64,000 nt of DNA from Patagioenas fasciata (GCF_037038585.1 NC_092523.1:26169501-26233500); one strand, 5' to 3'; shown: positions 13,501 to 36,200, numbered from the stretch's first letter. Notes: generated by a model not told the origin, from the letters alone. Translations and numbers: made by a program.

Positions 13501-16500
13501 GTTTCCCTATATGGTCTTCAGCTTTGCAGGTATAAACCTATTTGCCCTCTGAAAACTTACTCTTATTGCTAAGGGTGATGGTGTAATCTCAGTCTGGAGC
13601 TTTGTTGGTGAGGTGTGGAGGGTGAATAATTTTAATTGTGGTAACGGGAGCTAGAGTGAATTAAAGAGAAAATGATTCTTCAGCCAGAAAATTATTGAAG
13701 CACCATACTGAAGATGTTGTGGGGAGGAAAAAATGGTGCGGTTTTCTAAGGTCTATGGTATTCTTAAAATAGACTGTGATCATTGGTGAATGTGTCAGTC
13801 CATCGTTTTCAGGTTCCTTAAATGTCTGTGGATAAGCAAGATTTTTAGTTTAACTCCTTTGCAGAATGTGATGATTTAAGAAAACATTCAAAGTGTAATG
13901 TGAAAAGGATGTATATTTTTTAAATACCACAGACAATAAAAAATAGCTTATAGTAGATAGGCAGTAAATTGTTCTATATTACACAATGCTCTTGAGGACA
14001 ATTCTTTTTCTGTGTAAATCAAACCCACCAATTAAAACAAAAGTTCTGGTTTACTTTCTAGAAGTGTTACCCTAACAGTAAGCCTGATCAGATTTTTGTG
14101 TTGCCAGCATTCCCAGTGCTGTTATGGGGAGGTGTCCGTTAAAATAGTGGAATTCAGCTCCACAATTGAGGATATGTTTGATTTTTGTAACCTAAATTTA
14201 CATCATATTTAAAGCTTTTGAGTTTGCGATCAGCTGCTTCAAACCTTGAGACAGAAGAAAAAAATACGCAATGTTGTAGAAATGATGTAATATAAAGGAT
14301 TTTTTGTAAGTTTCTCTTAAAGATGCTGAAGAATTATGTGAGAAGCAGCATTAGGAAAACATTTGGGTTATTGCCAAAATTGTATTAAAAGTTTTGAAAG
14401 TCAAGGGTGAGGATTTTCACTGGTGGTAGAACTTTCAAAGGGCAATCTCAAAGTTGAACCATGTTTTTCCATGCAACCTTTTAATCGAATGTATTTTCTT
14501 CCCTCCATTCGGTGTATTGGCTTTTTCATTCTGTGTCTTGGTTACTTCAGATTAGTATGGGGAAGTCATTTTGATTTGTGAAGTGTAGGCATTTAAATAT
14601 TTCTCTGCATATGTTCTGTCTTTTGTACAGCCTGTAAAATGTCTGCAAGTTGTAATTATTCAGTAAAATGTTGTATAGCCAGTAAAGGTTGTGTTCTGTT
14701 AATTCAAGTGATTTTACATATATCATAAAGGTAAGCAATAACAATGGCTCTAGGCAGTTGATGATGATTTGCTACATTTCTGAATTCAAAATGCATATAT
14801 CAGTATTTTATAGATGTGAAACAAAGGTTATATCCATCTATTTGTGCTAGTTATTCAGTTTGCCTTTGTCGACAGTATACACTCTGTTAAATAGTGTGCA
14901 CTCAGTACATGAGCAACCTGCCTAGGAGAGCCGAGCCGTATTTATTAATACTCTGAACTTCCCTGGCAACTGTGCCTTTCGTCCTGTTCGCCCCCCCAGG
15001 GCACTGTTCCTTCCCCAGGACAGAGCGAGCTCTTCCTGCCTCTGTCTGCAGTTGGATGGCTGTCCTGGGCCAGATCTAAGGATGATGTGAAGAAAGGTAG
15101 TAAGAGAGATGGCTTCCTTAGCTGTGTGTAGTCAAGGGTATGGAGAATTTCTTGAGGAGGTTGAGTTTATGGATTAGACTTAGGTAAAAACTGTAACATG
15201 ACAATCCCAGCAAAGCCAGGTATTGACTTGAAATTAGTCAGCTTAGGATCTAGCATACTGTCTGCTTCGTTAAAACACCTTTTTTATCATTAATCCTGAT
15301 GAAAACTGGTCATCTCTACAGTTATAGAAAGAACTACTTCTGTTTGGGCTGAAAAAATCTGTATGTGGTTGTAAAGAGGAAACAAAAAAGGAAGAAGCCT
15401 GGGCGTTAAACTGGAGAAACTCGAAAAACTGGAGCTTTTGTCTTTATGGTGTCAGCTATGAGAAATAAGGTGGTCAAGCAGTGTACTTCAGGAAAGATGA
15501 GAACGTTGTTCTTCAGCTCAGCCTTGACAATCAAGTTCAGGTTGCTAGAAGACTCAAATTCATCAGCACATGCAGTTAATGCTTCAGGTACCAGTTTTCT
15601 GCATTCAAAAATAAACTGGGATATCCTGTGACTTGAAGATGAACCTGTCAATAAGCAGATTTTTGTCCGAATTGATAAAGACATTTCATTTCATTGGAAT
15701 TTCTCTATTAAAAGAAACTCCCTTTTTCAAGGGATTTTCTTTCAGCAACACACTGGATATTAATGTGTAATGCTGGGATTGTTGAAGACTGTGTGTCACA
15801 AGCTCATGTTAAGCAGCATTATTTTGGGTGGTGATACCAATACCAATTAGTAAGATTATTCTCACTGGAACTGTCTTTCTGATGCTGTGGACAGGAAAGA
15901 TAACCTGGGTGTTTCCTACACTTCCTTTTTATCAAGAGATTGTGTTAGAACTGCTTGCTGCTCTGCTTCTCATTTTGGATTATCCTTTAGAAAAATAATC
16001 CCTCTTTCCATCGGTTCAATTAGTAGTTCAGTTGTTGGCTCTTTCAGGTTCACATCCTTTTGCAAGAAGACCTTTCAGTTTTTCACTTAATGTTACTACA
16101 AGGCATTTTTGAAAGGTTTAATTAGACTTTCTACTGTACTATGACCCTGTTCCTAAATGAGAACTAAATTTAATAATAACTTTTCTAATGGGAAACTACT
16201 TTGAATCATTAGCAAGACTATTTCTTTCCATTTTTCTAAAAAGACTGCCTTAGTAGTGGCAATTATATCTGTCAGATGAGCGAGAGTAAAGTGTTTTTAA
16301 GGACAAAGGGGCTTTTTAGATTTTTCCCAACATTGTTATATAAGTTCATGTCAGATTTTTTTCTCTTGACTCAGTTAAGTAAACTGCTAGTTTGTGGTGG
16401 CTGCTTGTGCTTGGTTGTGCTTGTTTGTTTGTTTGTTTTCCCTTAATGCCATACATCTGTAGTAGAAGCTGCTTTTATACTTCAGATGTTGAAGGTTTTT

Positions 16501-18930
16501 GAGGAAGGTTTTTGTATTCATAGGGCAAGGTCATATTCAGAGATGTGCCCAGTATGCCAGGGGACTCCATGCTGTAGCAGGGAGGATTTGTCCCTGGAGA
16601 GCTGTTCATGTATGAATTTGCTAGGAAATAACCAAGACATGGCCTTTGATTTAAAAAGGCCACACTCAAGGAGTACTCATCAGTGGTGTTGGTTTGATGT
16701 ATCAGTAAGATTTAAATGATTGTCACCTGGAGCTGTATTCATGTGTTGCTTCTACTGAAACCCTCAGGAACCATTTGTAGTCACCCGTGGTGCTGATGAG
16801 CGTAAGTGCCAGGTAACGGAAGATGAGTTCTTTCTTTGCTGTTGCTTTTGAGATGTCATTTATGTGCATGTTTACAAACCAAAGCTAAACTTTGCAAGTC
16901 AGTACTCATCTTCCATTGTCATCCATGCTGAGTGACCTTGATGATTGTAAAGCTCTGAGAAGAGGACATTGCGAAGGCAGTATCTTAAGGACTTGGATAT
17001 TAGGAGAGGGCAAAATTAAAGCTGCTGTGCTAAACATAACCTCAGTCTCCTTGTGCCTGTGAGTCCTTGCATCTACTCCACAGTGCTGCAGCTGTTCAGC
17101 ACCCCAGCCTCCCATAGAAGGATGCTGCTCCTTCAGAGACTGATGTTCTGGTTTATCCTCATGATTTGATCTGTGGCCTGGTTTTGTGTACTGCATGCAC
17201 TCAAACTACTCTGCGGCAGGGCTTGTTACCTTCTTCAAGGGCTTTACTGTTGTGCTTCACACTATAGCTCTGGTTCTGCAGTAGCACTAATCTTCACAGA
17301 ACACCCATGGAGAGGTAGAACTATCTGGGTTTTGGGTGCAATGGGCTGAAGGCTGAAACATACCACCTCATGCTGTGTTCCTTGGGACGCTGATGTTTCA
17401 GTCTCCTCACTGTGATGGAAGCACTTCCTATTCTGACCATCCTTCCACTGGCTTTGGTCACAGAGGTGCCTCAGCAGAGGGAAGGTAGCAGAGAAAACAG
17501 CAGTTCCTGCCTAGCTGAACTCCTGAGGGCTAGATTTTGCAACTGATCTTATCAAAATATTACAAATATTTTTATAATGTGAGCTTGCACATGAGCTTTT
17601 TTAAGAAAATCAGTTAAAAACTAAATTACTTCATATGCATGAGATTCAATGGTTGACTTGGACCATAGAGATCCTCTTCGGGGACATCTTGGCACTTGAG
17701 AAAGGGCATATATACTCGCAGCAGTGGGCCGTGCTTCTCTGAATGGCCCAGTGTTACGGCAGAGCAGAACCATGGTTTAACTATTGCCCTGCCAGTATGG
17801 TTAACAGGTGGAAGGAAGAGCGGTAAAACACGACATTACTGAACCACACTGAATCACACCCCTCAGCTGTGCTGCCTTTTCCACACCGGTTATTTCCCAG
17901 GCCTGGTTCTCCCTCACCCCAGGGACCCCTTCCTTACCCTTCTCCCTGCCTCTCCAGCCCCAGTCGCTACCTCTCACATTTATCAGCTTTTTATAGACTC
18001 TGCTGTTAGACCTCATCTCTGTGGGGATCTTTCCAAGCTTTGAAAACTCAACTGCTGCTTCTAGTTGCACACCTTTGTGCTCTCCTTCCCTGCCAGCTTT
18101 CCCTGCTGGTTTGCTGCCTGTCCTGCCCCATGACCCTGCCGTTCCCCCTCTGCCTGTCCCCAGTCACTCCTGCCTCTGATACTTCAAGTCATTGCTCAAT
18201 GGGCTGGGAAGTTACAACTTTACAAAGAGAAGTTAATTGTCATTTTTTTCAGAGGGTTTAACACACTTGAACTTAGATTTTGCATACTCACCTGAAATAA
18301 TTTTGGTGAGGGTTTCACTAGTAAGGGTTTTCACAAAAAATAGTCCAGAAAATACTACCCCAACCCTAGTTAGTATTGCAACATTACAGGCACCTGAAAG
18401 CGTTGTTTTATAATGGAAATATTTTGCAACTGTTTCTGATGGTGGCACCAGCCTGTGGTCAGACCCGTCTTGCTTCGCAGCCCAGCAGAAGGGGTTGCCA
18501 TGCTGGGCATTTGTCACCCTAATTCCTCTACAAATTAATTGGAGTCGGGATTTTCTAAAGCATTTAAGACAATCGGACATTCAGCCACTGAAATTTGAAT
18601 TAAAATGAGATTTAAACTTCACCACTTGAAAATCCAGGTCTTATGATTGCAGATGGGTACTTTCTCTGAAGAGTCTTTCTATCTAACCAGCACATAAATA
18701 TGTGGTTATGTTTTGAGGTGAAAATTATTTATGTTGTATTCATAGTTTAATTCTTCATAATCTTTCACTGTGCTTGCTGGTGCTTCATACCAAACAAGTA
18801 TTTAACATAAAAGACAACACTCTAGCCTTTTATAGCAATATAGGTCTAAAACTTTATATAGAGAGAGAGACAGTTGTGACAGGTGTCGCACTGACATAAT
18901 GCCTATATAGAAAGAGAGAGATTAACCAGA
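10551..18930. other. intergenic region between convergent SLC30A9 and BEND4
   Basis: About 8 kb, mostly AT-rich, between the tails of the two genes. The only structure I can point to is the decayed coding-like stretch near 15.4-16.1 kb. A 162-codon minus-strand open frame at 10559-11047 has no recognisable motif or composition and is probably chance. Confidence 0.6.
15406..16079 (-). pseudogene. unidentified decayed coding-like sequence
   Basis: On the minus strand, 16079-15865 reads as protein-like sequence, for example LKEPTTELLIEPMERGIIFL, interrupted by TGA at 15970-15972 and TAG at 15916-15918. Further down, a 92-codon open stretch (15684-15406) in another frame includes VPEALTACADEFESSSNLNL. 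Two coding-like blocks separated by stops and frame shifts suggest an old processed pseudogene or a piece of a transposon protein. I do not recognise the parent family and saw no poly(A) tail, so this may be chance. Confidence 0.25.
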
Positions 18931-21900
18931 GACCAACTTTTATTGTTCATTTTTATGCAACAGAACAAATGGAACTGGAGGTATGTAGTAATAAAACAAA
19001 TATTCAAATTAGAATTAACACCTGAAATAGTGAACTATAGGTAACAAATGTCTCTATAATTAAAAAATATTGACTGTTTAAAAAATTCTCTAAGATTTTA
19101 TATTCTTTGAAAGAAATGTGTGTTGCCACATAGAAAACAATTCACACATCCTATAGAAATTGTCACAAAAACCTTACTAATCTATATTACACTATGCACT
19201 TTTTTTTTTTTTACAATATCTGGTAAAGGTCTATCCTTAGCTTGTACATACTCTACACAGTACAATCATCATTAGAAAGTATTCATAGAATTAACTACAC
19301 CATAACAATAAAAATATCAGGATTAATGGTTTTTTAATCACAGTTTCTCCACAAATATTTGTCATAGAAAATATAGCGAAGGCATGTTGGCACAGATGGG
19401 AGTGCGGTACTGCTACACAAAGTTTGAGAGAAGGCAGATACATAAATGACAGTAAGATTAAAGAGTATGGAAGGATAAGACAAGAATCTCTATCCTCCTG
19501 GGACTTTCTGGAGTGACATGATAGATAGCAGTTTCCTTCTGTCACAAGCTGGCTGTCGACATCCAGAGCTGGGAAGGGGTGTGCTGATTTAGAAAGCACA
19601 CCACTTAAATGCGGGTGTCTCGCTCTGTGGAGGCTTACGTGCTATCCCTTATTTCAAGTCCTGTACTATTACACCTAACATCTTGTGGATATTTAGACAC
19701 TTCAGTGTAAAGCTGTTGTGGAAGGTTTGTTTTGTTTTTTTTTTTAAAATGAAATGAGTGCGTCAAGAGTCGAGTGGCCATGATGGTAATTAAAAACAAA
19801 GACAGACAACTGAGAAAAGTTGTTGTGCTCTGTTATTTTAAAACCAAACATGAACAAAAAAAGATGAGCTGGTGTCTGCTAATGCTTGTCTGTGACTACA
19901 ATTCACATCACTGGCCAGTGCACACAAGCAACTAAGGGCAGAGTTTTGTAAAGAAAGGTCCAAGCCTGCAAAGCCATTTCTAGTGCTAAAGTGGCTTTCA
20001 GGATGAAACTATACATTTGGTTATTTTGCACAATATGAGAGTAGAGGATTGTGAGTGGTTCCAGGAGGCTGGCTACATGTTTTACACTAAAAATAAAGCT
20101 AGGCTTACTAGTTAGAGTTTAGCAAATCTTCAAGTTATTAAGTGAGAGGTCTGTCCAGTCCAGTAATTCTGTTCTGTGACTGTTAAAAATGAAGCATTTG
20201 TATTTTTGACCTCATACAATTAAACATTTAAAAGGAAACCATCACAAAGTTTACAAAAATACAGCATGATACATATTTCTGTGGACAAATTTACAGTATA
20301 ATGTCGACTCACATTCTGACATGTTTTACCAAGTAGTTCTGGCAAATGTCACCACATTAAAGACAGACCAGCAAGACTTACACCATCTGAGCAATGTAAC
20401 ATCTTCTATTATAGTTCTTTTTTTAAAAAAATGTGTAAGTTCAACACTGAAAAGCTACTATAGGATTATCTGTACCGTGACATTTCTATACACTGAGTTT
20501 CTTTGCCGGAGGCCACCACGCAACATTGACTGTTCAGAGCCAGCCGCCTCCTGCCTGTGGTGAGGGACGGTGTCCCAAACCCCTGGGCCTGGTGAGGTCC
20601 AGTGTGACTAAACTGCTCATTCACTTTTAGAAAATAAATGAGTTATTCTGGGTCAACTGAGTGCCTTTCAACCACCTTTTAAAAAATCACCAGAAATAAA
20701 AATAATCAAGAGGTATTGGACATTTAAGGGCCTAAAGCCTATCCTGGCTGACCGAGGTCCTGTCTACTGTGGTGCACGGTGGAGCCCATGTCCTGGGACA
20801 CCCTGCAGGTTGGCTGTGAGAGACGGGTCACAACTGCAAGCAAAGAAGAGGCAAATGGTGGGAAGAAACCATTGTGTGGGCGAGCCAGACTTCGGAAGAC
20901 TGCCTCGGCCCTCCATCTGTCACCAGGCCGGAGCTAGTGCAGTGTTTCGCCCCATGGGGACCTTCCTCATCTTTGAGAAAGGGGTTGGGTGCCTCCTGCC
21001 TGGTACATGGGGAGAAGGTCGGGAAGGAGAGGAGAAGGGCAAAAGGAGCAATTAGTAGCTTCTCTCGGGGCGTGCGCAAGGTGGTTAGGAAAGCTGGTGA
21101 GTATGAGATATGCATTCAGGAGAGTCAATGCTGATGAGGTAGCACTAAGGATGGTTAAAAGCAAAGTGAACTTTCTTTCCAAAAAAACAGTTCCCTGTAC
21201 CCATCAGAGGGGAAATGTTGACTCAAGGAGAGCTGGTTCGGGCTGTGAAGGACACCAGCACCGGCCTGAGCGACCGGACAAGGGTGAGGAGATGGAAACA
21301 CCCTGATGTGGAAAAGAAAGGGTTTAGTTTCTTTGGCATTGTGTGTTTCTGGAGTGCATCAAATTGGAGGGACAACGGAGTTCTAAGCCTTTAAAATTAA
21401 GGGTTTTCAGTGGACTGATTTGTTTTTTAAAGCTTCCAGTGTTGTGTGCCATTATGAACTCTGCTGTAGCACATCAGAATTTTTCTTGCAGCTGTTACTT
21501 GTGTTTACTTACAACAGAAGGTTAAATTAGGTGCTTCTTACCCAGCCCCTCCCTGAATGCAACTCTGAGTATCTGACTAAGATCAGCACATTGCCTCATC
21601 TATTTGAAGAAATGGATATAAAACGTAAATGAAAGCAAAACCAAGAAAAGGCAATTTAGAGCCTCTAAAGCTACATAATACGGCTGCAGAATAGGAATAG
21701 ACAAAGGAAAACCTTTATTCTGAAATGGCAATTTGTTTTTAGTAATCTTGTTTTAATGAAAACTGTCATGATCAACTCTAATCCCCTAGAAATCTAGATA
21801 AATATAGTGTCTATCTGATATACAAAGCAATTTTTATCTATTAGAAGTGCGTGCTATTGTTCTGGGTCTTTGAAGGATTCTGCTGTTGACGAGTGCTGCT

Positions 21901-22450
21901 GTTTTACCCGGGAAGCTTAATTTCCTGGCAGAGTTGGCTTAAGGAAGTCCCTGCATTTTCCAGTTTGTGTGATATTTTAAGGTAGCATTTATAATTATGT
22001 TATTTTCTGTTAGGAAGTGGGAGACCACTTCTTTTTTTGTTATAAGCCTGCAGACTTGTTCTTACATCTACTACTCAAGGAAAGCTGTTCTGGGTCCAGA
22101 CTTGGGTTTGTTATCAATAGGCAGACAAGAGAGTAGCTGCTGTTTATTTTGACATTTTTATAGTTTAAAATGACCTTTCCTCTAGAACTAGATCAAATGA
22201 GCTGCAATTTCCCTTTGAGAGTGCTATGAAGGATTTGCAAATAATAGGCACTGAGAAGTTCCACACAGCAGGTCTGGAAGTGGATTTCTTTTTGTTAACT
22301 GGGACATGGTAGAATGAAGAAGCTGAAATGTATGCAGTATGTGTTCAAACATGCTTTGGACTCTTAAATGACAGCAGGATAAGTATGTTTAACAAATAGT
22401 CTCTCCTAAATTAAGTGGCTGCTAGTTGTGTGAGGATCTTCTCACTGCCA
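18931..22450 (-). other. BEND4: probable BEND4 3' UTR
   Basis: Directly follows the BEND4 stop codon on the minus strand. It contains no gene and is AT-rich. An AATAAA signal (complement of 18939-18944) followed by a pyrimidine-rich stretch makes a plausible transcript end about 3.5 kb past the stop. Two earlier AATAAA candidates (complements of tttatt near 21717 and 22143) would give a much shorter UTR. Part of it (about 19.9-20.6 kb) has the look of conserved UTR sequence. This is inference from position and signals only. Confidence 0.45.
18939..18944 (-). terminator. candidate BEND4 distal poly(A) signal AATAAA
   Basis: The complement of TTTATT reads AATAAA in BEND4 sense. A U/C-rich stretch lies just downstream (complement of about 18900-18925), as expected for a cleavage region. 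Confidence 0.4.
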
Positions 22451-30224
<7,774 letters not shown>

Positions 30225-33200
30225 CTATCTAGCACAAAATAGAACAACAATATTATATCAAGCAGTGTTCTTCAGGATCTGCTTTGTACATCTGTGAGAT
30301 TTATTTCAAATAGGAAATACTTCTCATTTTGATTTGTGCAGTCATTTCGTTCAATAAATATACAACAGATGTTGTATTTCCTATGTTGATATCTCTGATA
30401 TTGCTTTTATTTTCTGCCCACTAGCTTTCGAAGGTTATTTTCCTAGTTTGAAATTATAATTATTACAAATACAAATTAGGTCAGCAGTAATGATAATAAG
30501 AAAAAAAATCCGTAAATATTGTAAACAGCCCAAACCATACAAAGGAGAAAACATTTCTTGGACCTAAATCATGTACTGATTAACATGTAAATACGCTCAA
30601 ATGCTTTTGAAACCACAGTCTGATTAACTATACTGAACAGATTTAATGATTCATATACTTTAATTTCTTTTCCCTCCCTCCTCCCAAATTTGTTACAAAA
30701 CTAGGTGTTACGCAAATTGCTTTATTTCTCTTTCCCACAACCTCCCCCCCTTTCCATTTCCATCACTCTCATCCATTTCAGTAGTGGTATCAACGTCCTA
30801 TTCCCTTCTGCTGAGGTGATAGGTTAATTAGGGATGATTCAATTACGGATCTCTCTTAAGCAGATGCTGCCACATCCCTGATTAACTCTGGAGTATTTTT
30901 GAGATACAGTGCTTTTCTCCTGAGCCTGAAACATCATAGGAGAATTAAACAGATATTAACCCACCATTATGACTGATTCGTGCAAGACTAAATAAGCATA
31001 GTTTTTAAGGTACCTTATCAGTCTCACATTTCATATGAGTTGTTTTTGTAAAATATTCAGAGATAATCTTAGCTTCAGATAAAATTCCTGAAAAAATATT
31101 TCGGTGTTCCTTTAAAAAAAAAATAAAAGTCTTGGCAATTAGCCTTTACACCTGGAAAAAATGTGGCATTTTAGGTTTTGTCTTAAGCTGGCATTCTGAA
31201 AGCAAGCACTGAAATCTCTGGGAATGTCTCAAGGCAGTATTTTCATATATTCTATACTCTTTCCTGGGCATTGACACTGTGCAGTAACTATGGCCCTGTC
31301 TAGGCAGACGGTGCAAAACACCTTTACTTTGTGCAAAACAGACCCTTTACTAAAGGCTAAGCAGTGTTACATACAGTACTCTGCATACAGAAGTCACGCA
31401 AAGTGCCTCGCATGGAGTATAAAGTCCTTTGTCATTTCACTCCATGCTGACTCCTCCGTAAAGACAAGCCACCCGTGTATTTACTCTTGCTCCATTTGAT
31501 ATATCACACTTTGCTGCAGGAGGTTATGCACTAGGCAGAAGTTAGGATTTCAAGTGACTCGTACCTGTTTAATTTCTCCAGTGACTTCACTGCTCATGGC
31601 CAGACCAGGGCAGTGTCTCGGTGGTGTAGCTGCTACACAGTGACTCTGCCCAACTACGTGAGCATGGATACTTTTTTTCCATAGGAAAAAAACCCCATGG
31701 ATGACTTTAGAAAACATTTCAATTATGATAAAGTCAGAAGGACAGTCCAGCTTAATAGTCCCACCAACACATTCTGTGGCCTTCCTGTAACGAGAGCTGT
31801 TGTATTTAGCATACAGCCACAACAAAAAACAAACAAGCAAGCAACCAACCAAGCAAACAAGTTCTCACATGGAATAAAGGAGAAAAATGACCACAGGTAA
31901 TGGTTTATAATAGTACACTGGATATTCATAAGAAGGTGTGGCAGAAAAGGATTTGACTTTCTCCTGTGCCCCCATTTTTATATACAGGAAAGCATATGTG
32001 GAAAAAAGAAAATATTTCTTTTTCATGCAGATGGGCTGAAGGATAAGATTGTATTTTGAGACCCTTTTCTTAAACTGCCTGTTTGCTACCTGGCATGTCC
32101 AAAATGAAGATTAAACTAGGAACTCTCATGCAGAGGTTACTCACTGATTAAGTAGGTGTCCAAGAAAGAGGATCATGAAATCTCATCCCAAGAAGCATCC
32201 GAAACCCTGTGACAAGCTCAGCAAAACCTCCCATTTGGGTGGAAGTTACTGCGCGTACCCAGCATCTCCTGTGGGATCCTGGATCCCCTGTAAGGACGGA
32301 AGGGGCTACATGGACTATCGTGCTATGATGGGTGATTGTATTACTGCTTGAAAGAAAAGATGCTCAATACTTCGACCTGGAGGACAGTCGAGTGATATTT
32401 GGGAAACCTGAGACACTCGCAAAGTATGCTTTTCCTGCTCTATATATGCTACTTTTTGTTTGGCAAGCTCACTAAGGACATGGCTGCTAAAGCGTCAGTG
32501 GTACCTGGAAGCTTTAGACTTCTTTGGTCCCCATGAAGCTGTCCTTAGAACAGTCTGTGAAGTTTGCACTTGCTTGTCTGGTTATCTCTATTAGCAAAAG
32601 TCCCTGGTGATGTCCTGATAGCTCTCAGCCATACTTGGTGCTATTGCCTGTAATTATGTGAAACAATGTGGGGCCTGAAAGGGAACAGAATATAATGCAT
32701 AAAAAAATTTCTAATTTTTAGGGGCTGATCTCACAGCAGGATGGTATTTTACCCACAGTAAGTAATTTCACTTTAGGCTATCATCTGAAAGATGTACTTA
32801 CCTATGTTCCTCCAAAGGGATGAGGCACAAGCGAGAAGATACCAGGAAACCATTTAACCTGCTGTGTCCCCAGCAGATGAAGTACATCTCTACTTTAACT
32901 GTATTCTGCTAATAAAACGCTTCTCATTACTGGTGAGAAATACAAAGGTACTAAAAGCTGGCTGAAGCTTATGAATACTTCTCTCTTCACAAAAGCAGTC
33001 ACATTTCAACCACAAAATTGTATGATTTTGTTTTCCTTCTAGTTACTGGAGGACTCTGAGCACTTTTGACTTGTAAAGCCACCATACATCACACTATCTG
33101 CTGTTGGTACAAATAACTTCAGCCTTTCAAACACCAGATGCTATTTGCAAAGCCAGGCTGCTTGGGCTGCCACATTAACTAAAGCCTCAAGGAAGCCACA

Positions 33201-36200
33201 AACTGGGCAACACAAGGCCGAGAGTCAAAGCTTCAGTTTGCTTGTCTTTCTGATGGCTCTACAAACATCCTTTCCGCTGAGAGGTAAGAGGAACTGTTAC
33301 CTCCAAACCCTGCAGCAAACATAACTTTGTAAGAGCCTGCAGCTCCCTGCTGTGAGTACAAATACCATTTGAACCTACTAGCTTATTTATTTTGTATTTC
33401 TTTGACTCTGATGTGGTCTCTGGAGAGTTAAGAAGACCATAACGCTGAGAGCAGATTCTCTGTGTACTTACACACGTACCCACTCCCACTGACACCACCA
33501 ACAGGGATCTGTGCCTACTGAAACCAACAGGAGAGATGCTCATGTAGAAACCACACTTGCTTGTCATAATTTAGTCGAAAGCCTGTGTGGAGGCAGTAAT
33601 TTTCCTGCCCATTAGGAAGAAGTTTCCATGGTCTTTACTTTCTGAAAGTGCCAGTGACTCAGAAAAGACACTGGAAGTGGCAAAGTAACCTGGCCTGCAG
33701 CGAGTGAAAGAGTGCGATCTTTGCAGGAGCTAAAGGCGAGAAGGAGATGCTCCAGGGAATGTGGCGTGCTGGGGAAGGCTGGCCTTGCTAAGATGCTAAG
33801 CAGTGACTAAGCAGGACATACACAAGAAGTAGCAGGTCTTTGTTGTTTATTGATCCAATCTGTAAGACATCGTTGTTATTCTAGGCATTTGTATGCTGTA
33901 GTAAGTGCTGCTTTGGCATAGCTTGTCACAGCTTTCTCTGCAGAGTATCCTAATTCCTAATAAACAGTTGAACGGTGTGGAGGCCACCGACTGTGCTGAT
34001 GCCAAAAGCCAGGGTGTGATCCCTCAGTCTGATCTGCCACACAGTGCAGCAACTCCCCAGACTAAATCCTCTTTACATCAGCAGGTAAAAGACAGTACAA
34101 CTCAAGTCATCATTTCCCAGATGCAGATTCTACCATTGGTTTGTTGTTACGGTATGTACTAGTTCATTCTCAGAAACATTCACTTTAATTCAAGTCTGCA
34201 TTTTGTTTTCCTTCAATTAGGTTTTATAAAGTATCGGAAAAGAAATTGTAAATGCCTGTCACCTGTTATGTACTCCTAGTTAGTAGTCAAATAATTTATC
34301 TGTCTTTTCTTTGCTGAACTCAACACTAACCTTCCTGAGATGCTGGGCTCATGTTAAAAGCAGAGTCCCTACACCTACCTACACGTCTGGGTAGCCAAAG
34401 ACCACACTCTGTGCTTCAATATTCAGCCACCGCAGCCTCCAAAAGTCTTTCTCAATATCCATTTTCCAGGGGCTGAAACCAAGAACAGGTGACGTTCTCT
34501 GTGCCTCAGTACATGTTAAAGCCACACCACGTTCGGCTGAGTCTGTTACCTCTCATGGTCTTCCTCATGCACTGCTGCCTCTGCACTACCTGCAAGCCAT
34601 GAGCAATGACTGTATGCTTTCTTTCACCAATGAAGTATTAAAAACATAGGCTGTGAGTCCCTCTAGAAATTAATCTGCATCATGGCCTGAATACAATTGC
34701 AGCTGCATTTTTTAAATAACTTTTTTAAGATATGTAATGTTATGTAACACCCTGAATATCTGCAAAACCCTCATCAACCAAACTTTTCATCTCATCAAAA
34801 CCATAATTTGGCAAGATGTTGCCTGGTACTAACTCTACTATTCTCTTTTAGTACTCTATTAATCTAGCATCAGCTGTGCAATTACTTCATCTGGGAAAAG
34901 GATCAGGCCAATGAGCTGACAATCATCTGGGACAACTTATGTGACCTTTTTAAAGAAGAAAACATACAGTATTTGTGTCTTTCAGTCTTCTGGGGCATCG
35001 CAAATATTCCAAAGCACAAAGAAAATCATAGTCAGAGCCCTCTTTGTCTACTGCTGTTTTTGTTCTAGCTCATGAAGTGAGTTGTCCAGATCTCATGATT
35101 CTGGCAACATCACACTTTGGTAGCAGCTGCCTAATGTTTTTGGTAAGAAGCTGATGGGCTCTTAGGGACGAAAAGCTGGTGTGCCCAAGCAGGAGCTGCT
35201 CTCAGCGGCCTGTGTTGTGGCTCTCCCGGCGATGCCAGTCTCTAAAAGAGAGACTTCTGACTCTGCTCTTGAACCACTCTGTCTTACAACCTGAGCTGGG
35301 CTCAGCATGTCTTCAACATTTCTAAAAGGGCCAGCAATTCTGGCACTGACTAACAAGCTCTTAGGTTGTCCCTGACATTGGGAGAAGTTGTAGAAGACAG
35401 CCGAGGTTGCAGTCCCACTTGAAGCCACTACTGAATGCATACTAACACCCAGAGTTATGGTGGAAATGGAAAATATTTCTACCTGGTTACCATCATCATT
35501 GTATGGTGGTGTGACTGCATCATTTTACTCCTCATGAATACCAGAACAGAAATATGCAATGAGCAGTCCTCTATTACTGGCATAACCCACTATCTCCATC
35601 TGATAATGGCCTGATACTGTTGTTATGACTCAATATTTTTCCTATAATTTGCCAAGGAAACAATATCTTCTCCACAGAGTGGAGTTTTCCACAGATCCTA
35701 ACCTTTGCTTTTTACGCATCACCATCAACTTCCACTTTACTCCATTTGTTATGATCCTTACTGTTCCTTTGCTTTGCCTCTAAACTGGTTGTTTCTATAA
35801 CCAGCGTGAAAATTTTCCTCCCAGATACTCTTTCAGGGCCTTCAACAACATGCTTTAAACGTTTCCCAATTATCAGCCGCTCTCTTTTTTTTAACTTTTG
35901 GCTCTGATAATTGTTTCCAATGGTTTACAAAGTGCCAAAAACATCTCCATTATTGGTTTAGGCTGGGGTTTTGCTCATTATGTATGTTACTGAGCCACTC
36001 GTATTGGTATCTGTCAAAATGAAGACTCATTCATCCTCCCTAATATGCAACCTCCAGTGTAACAGACTCTGGGGCTGTTTCTGTTGCCAAACCAGTGTTA
36101 CAAAGAGATGCTTGGGCTTGCTGTAAGTAAGGCATATCGCCAATGTAAATAAGGTATATCTCCAGCCTCTCCCAGGGCATCAGCCCTCGCCAGAAGGGAT

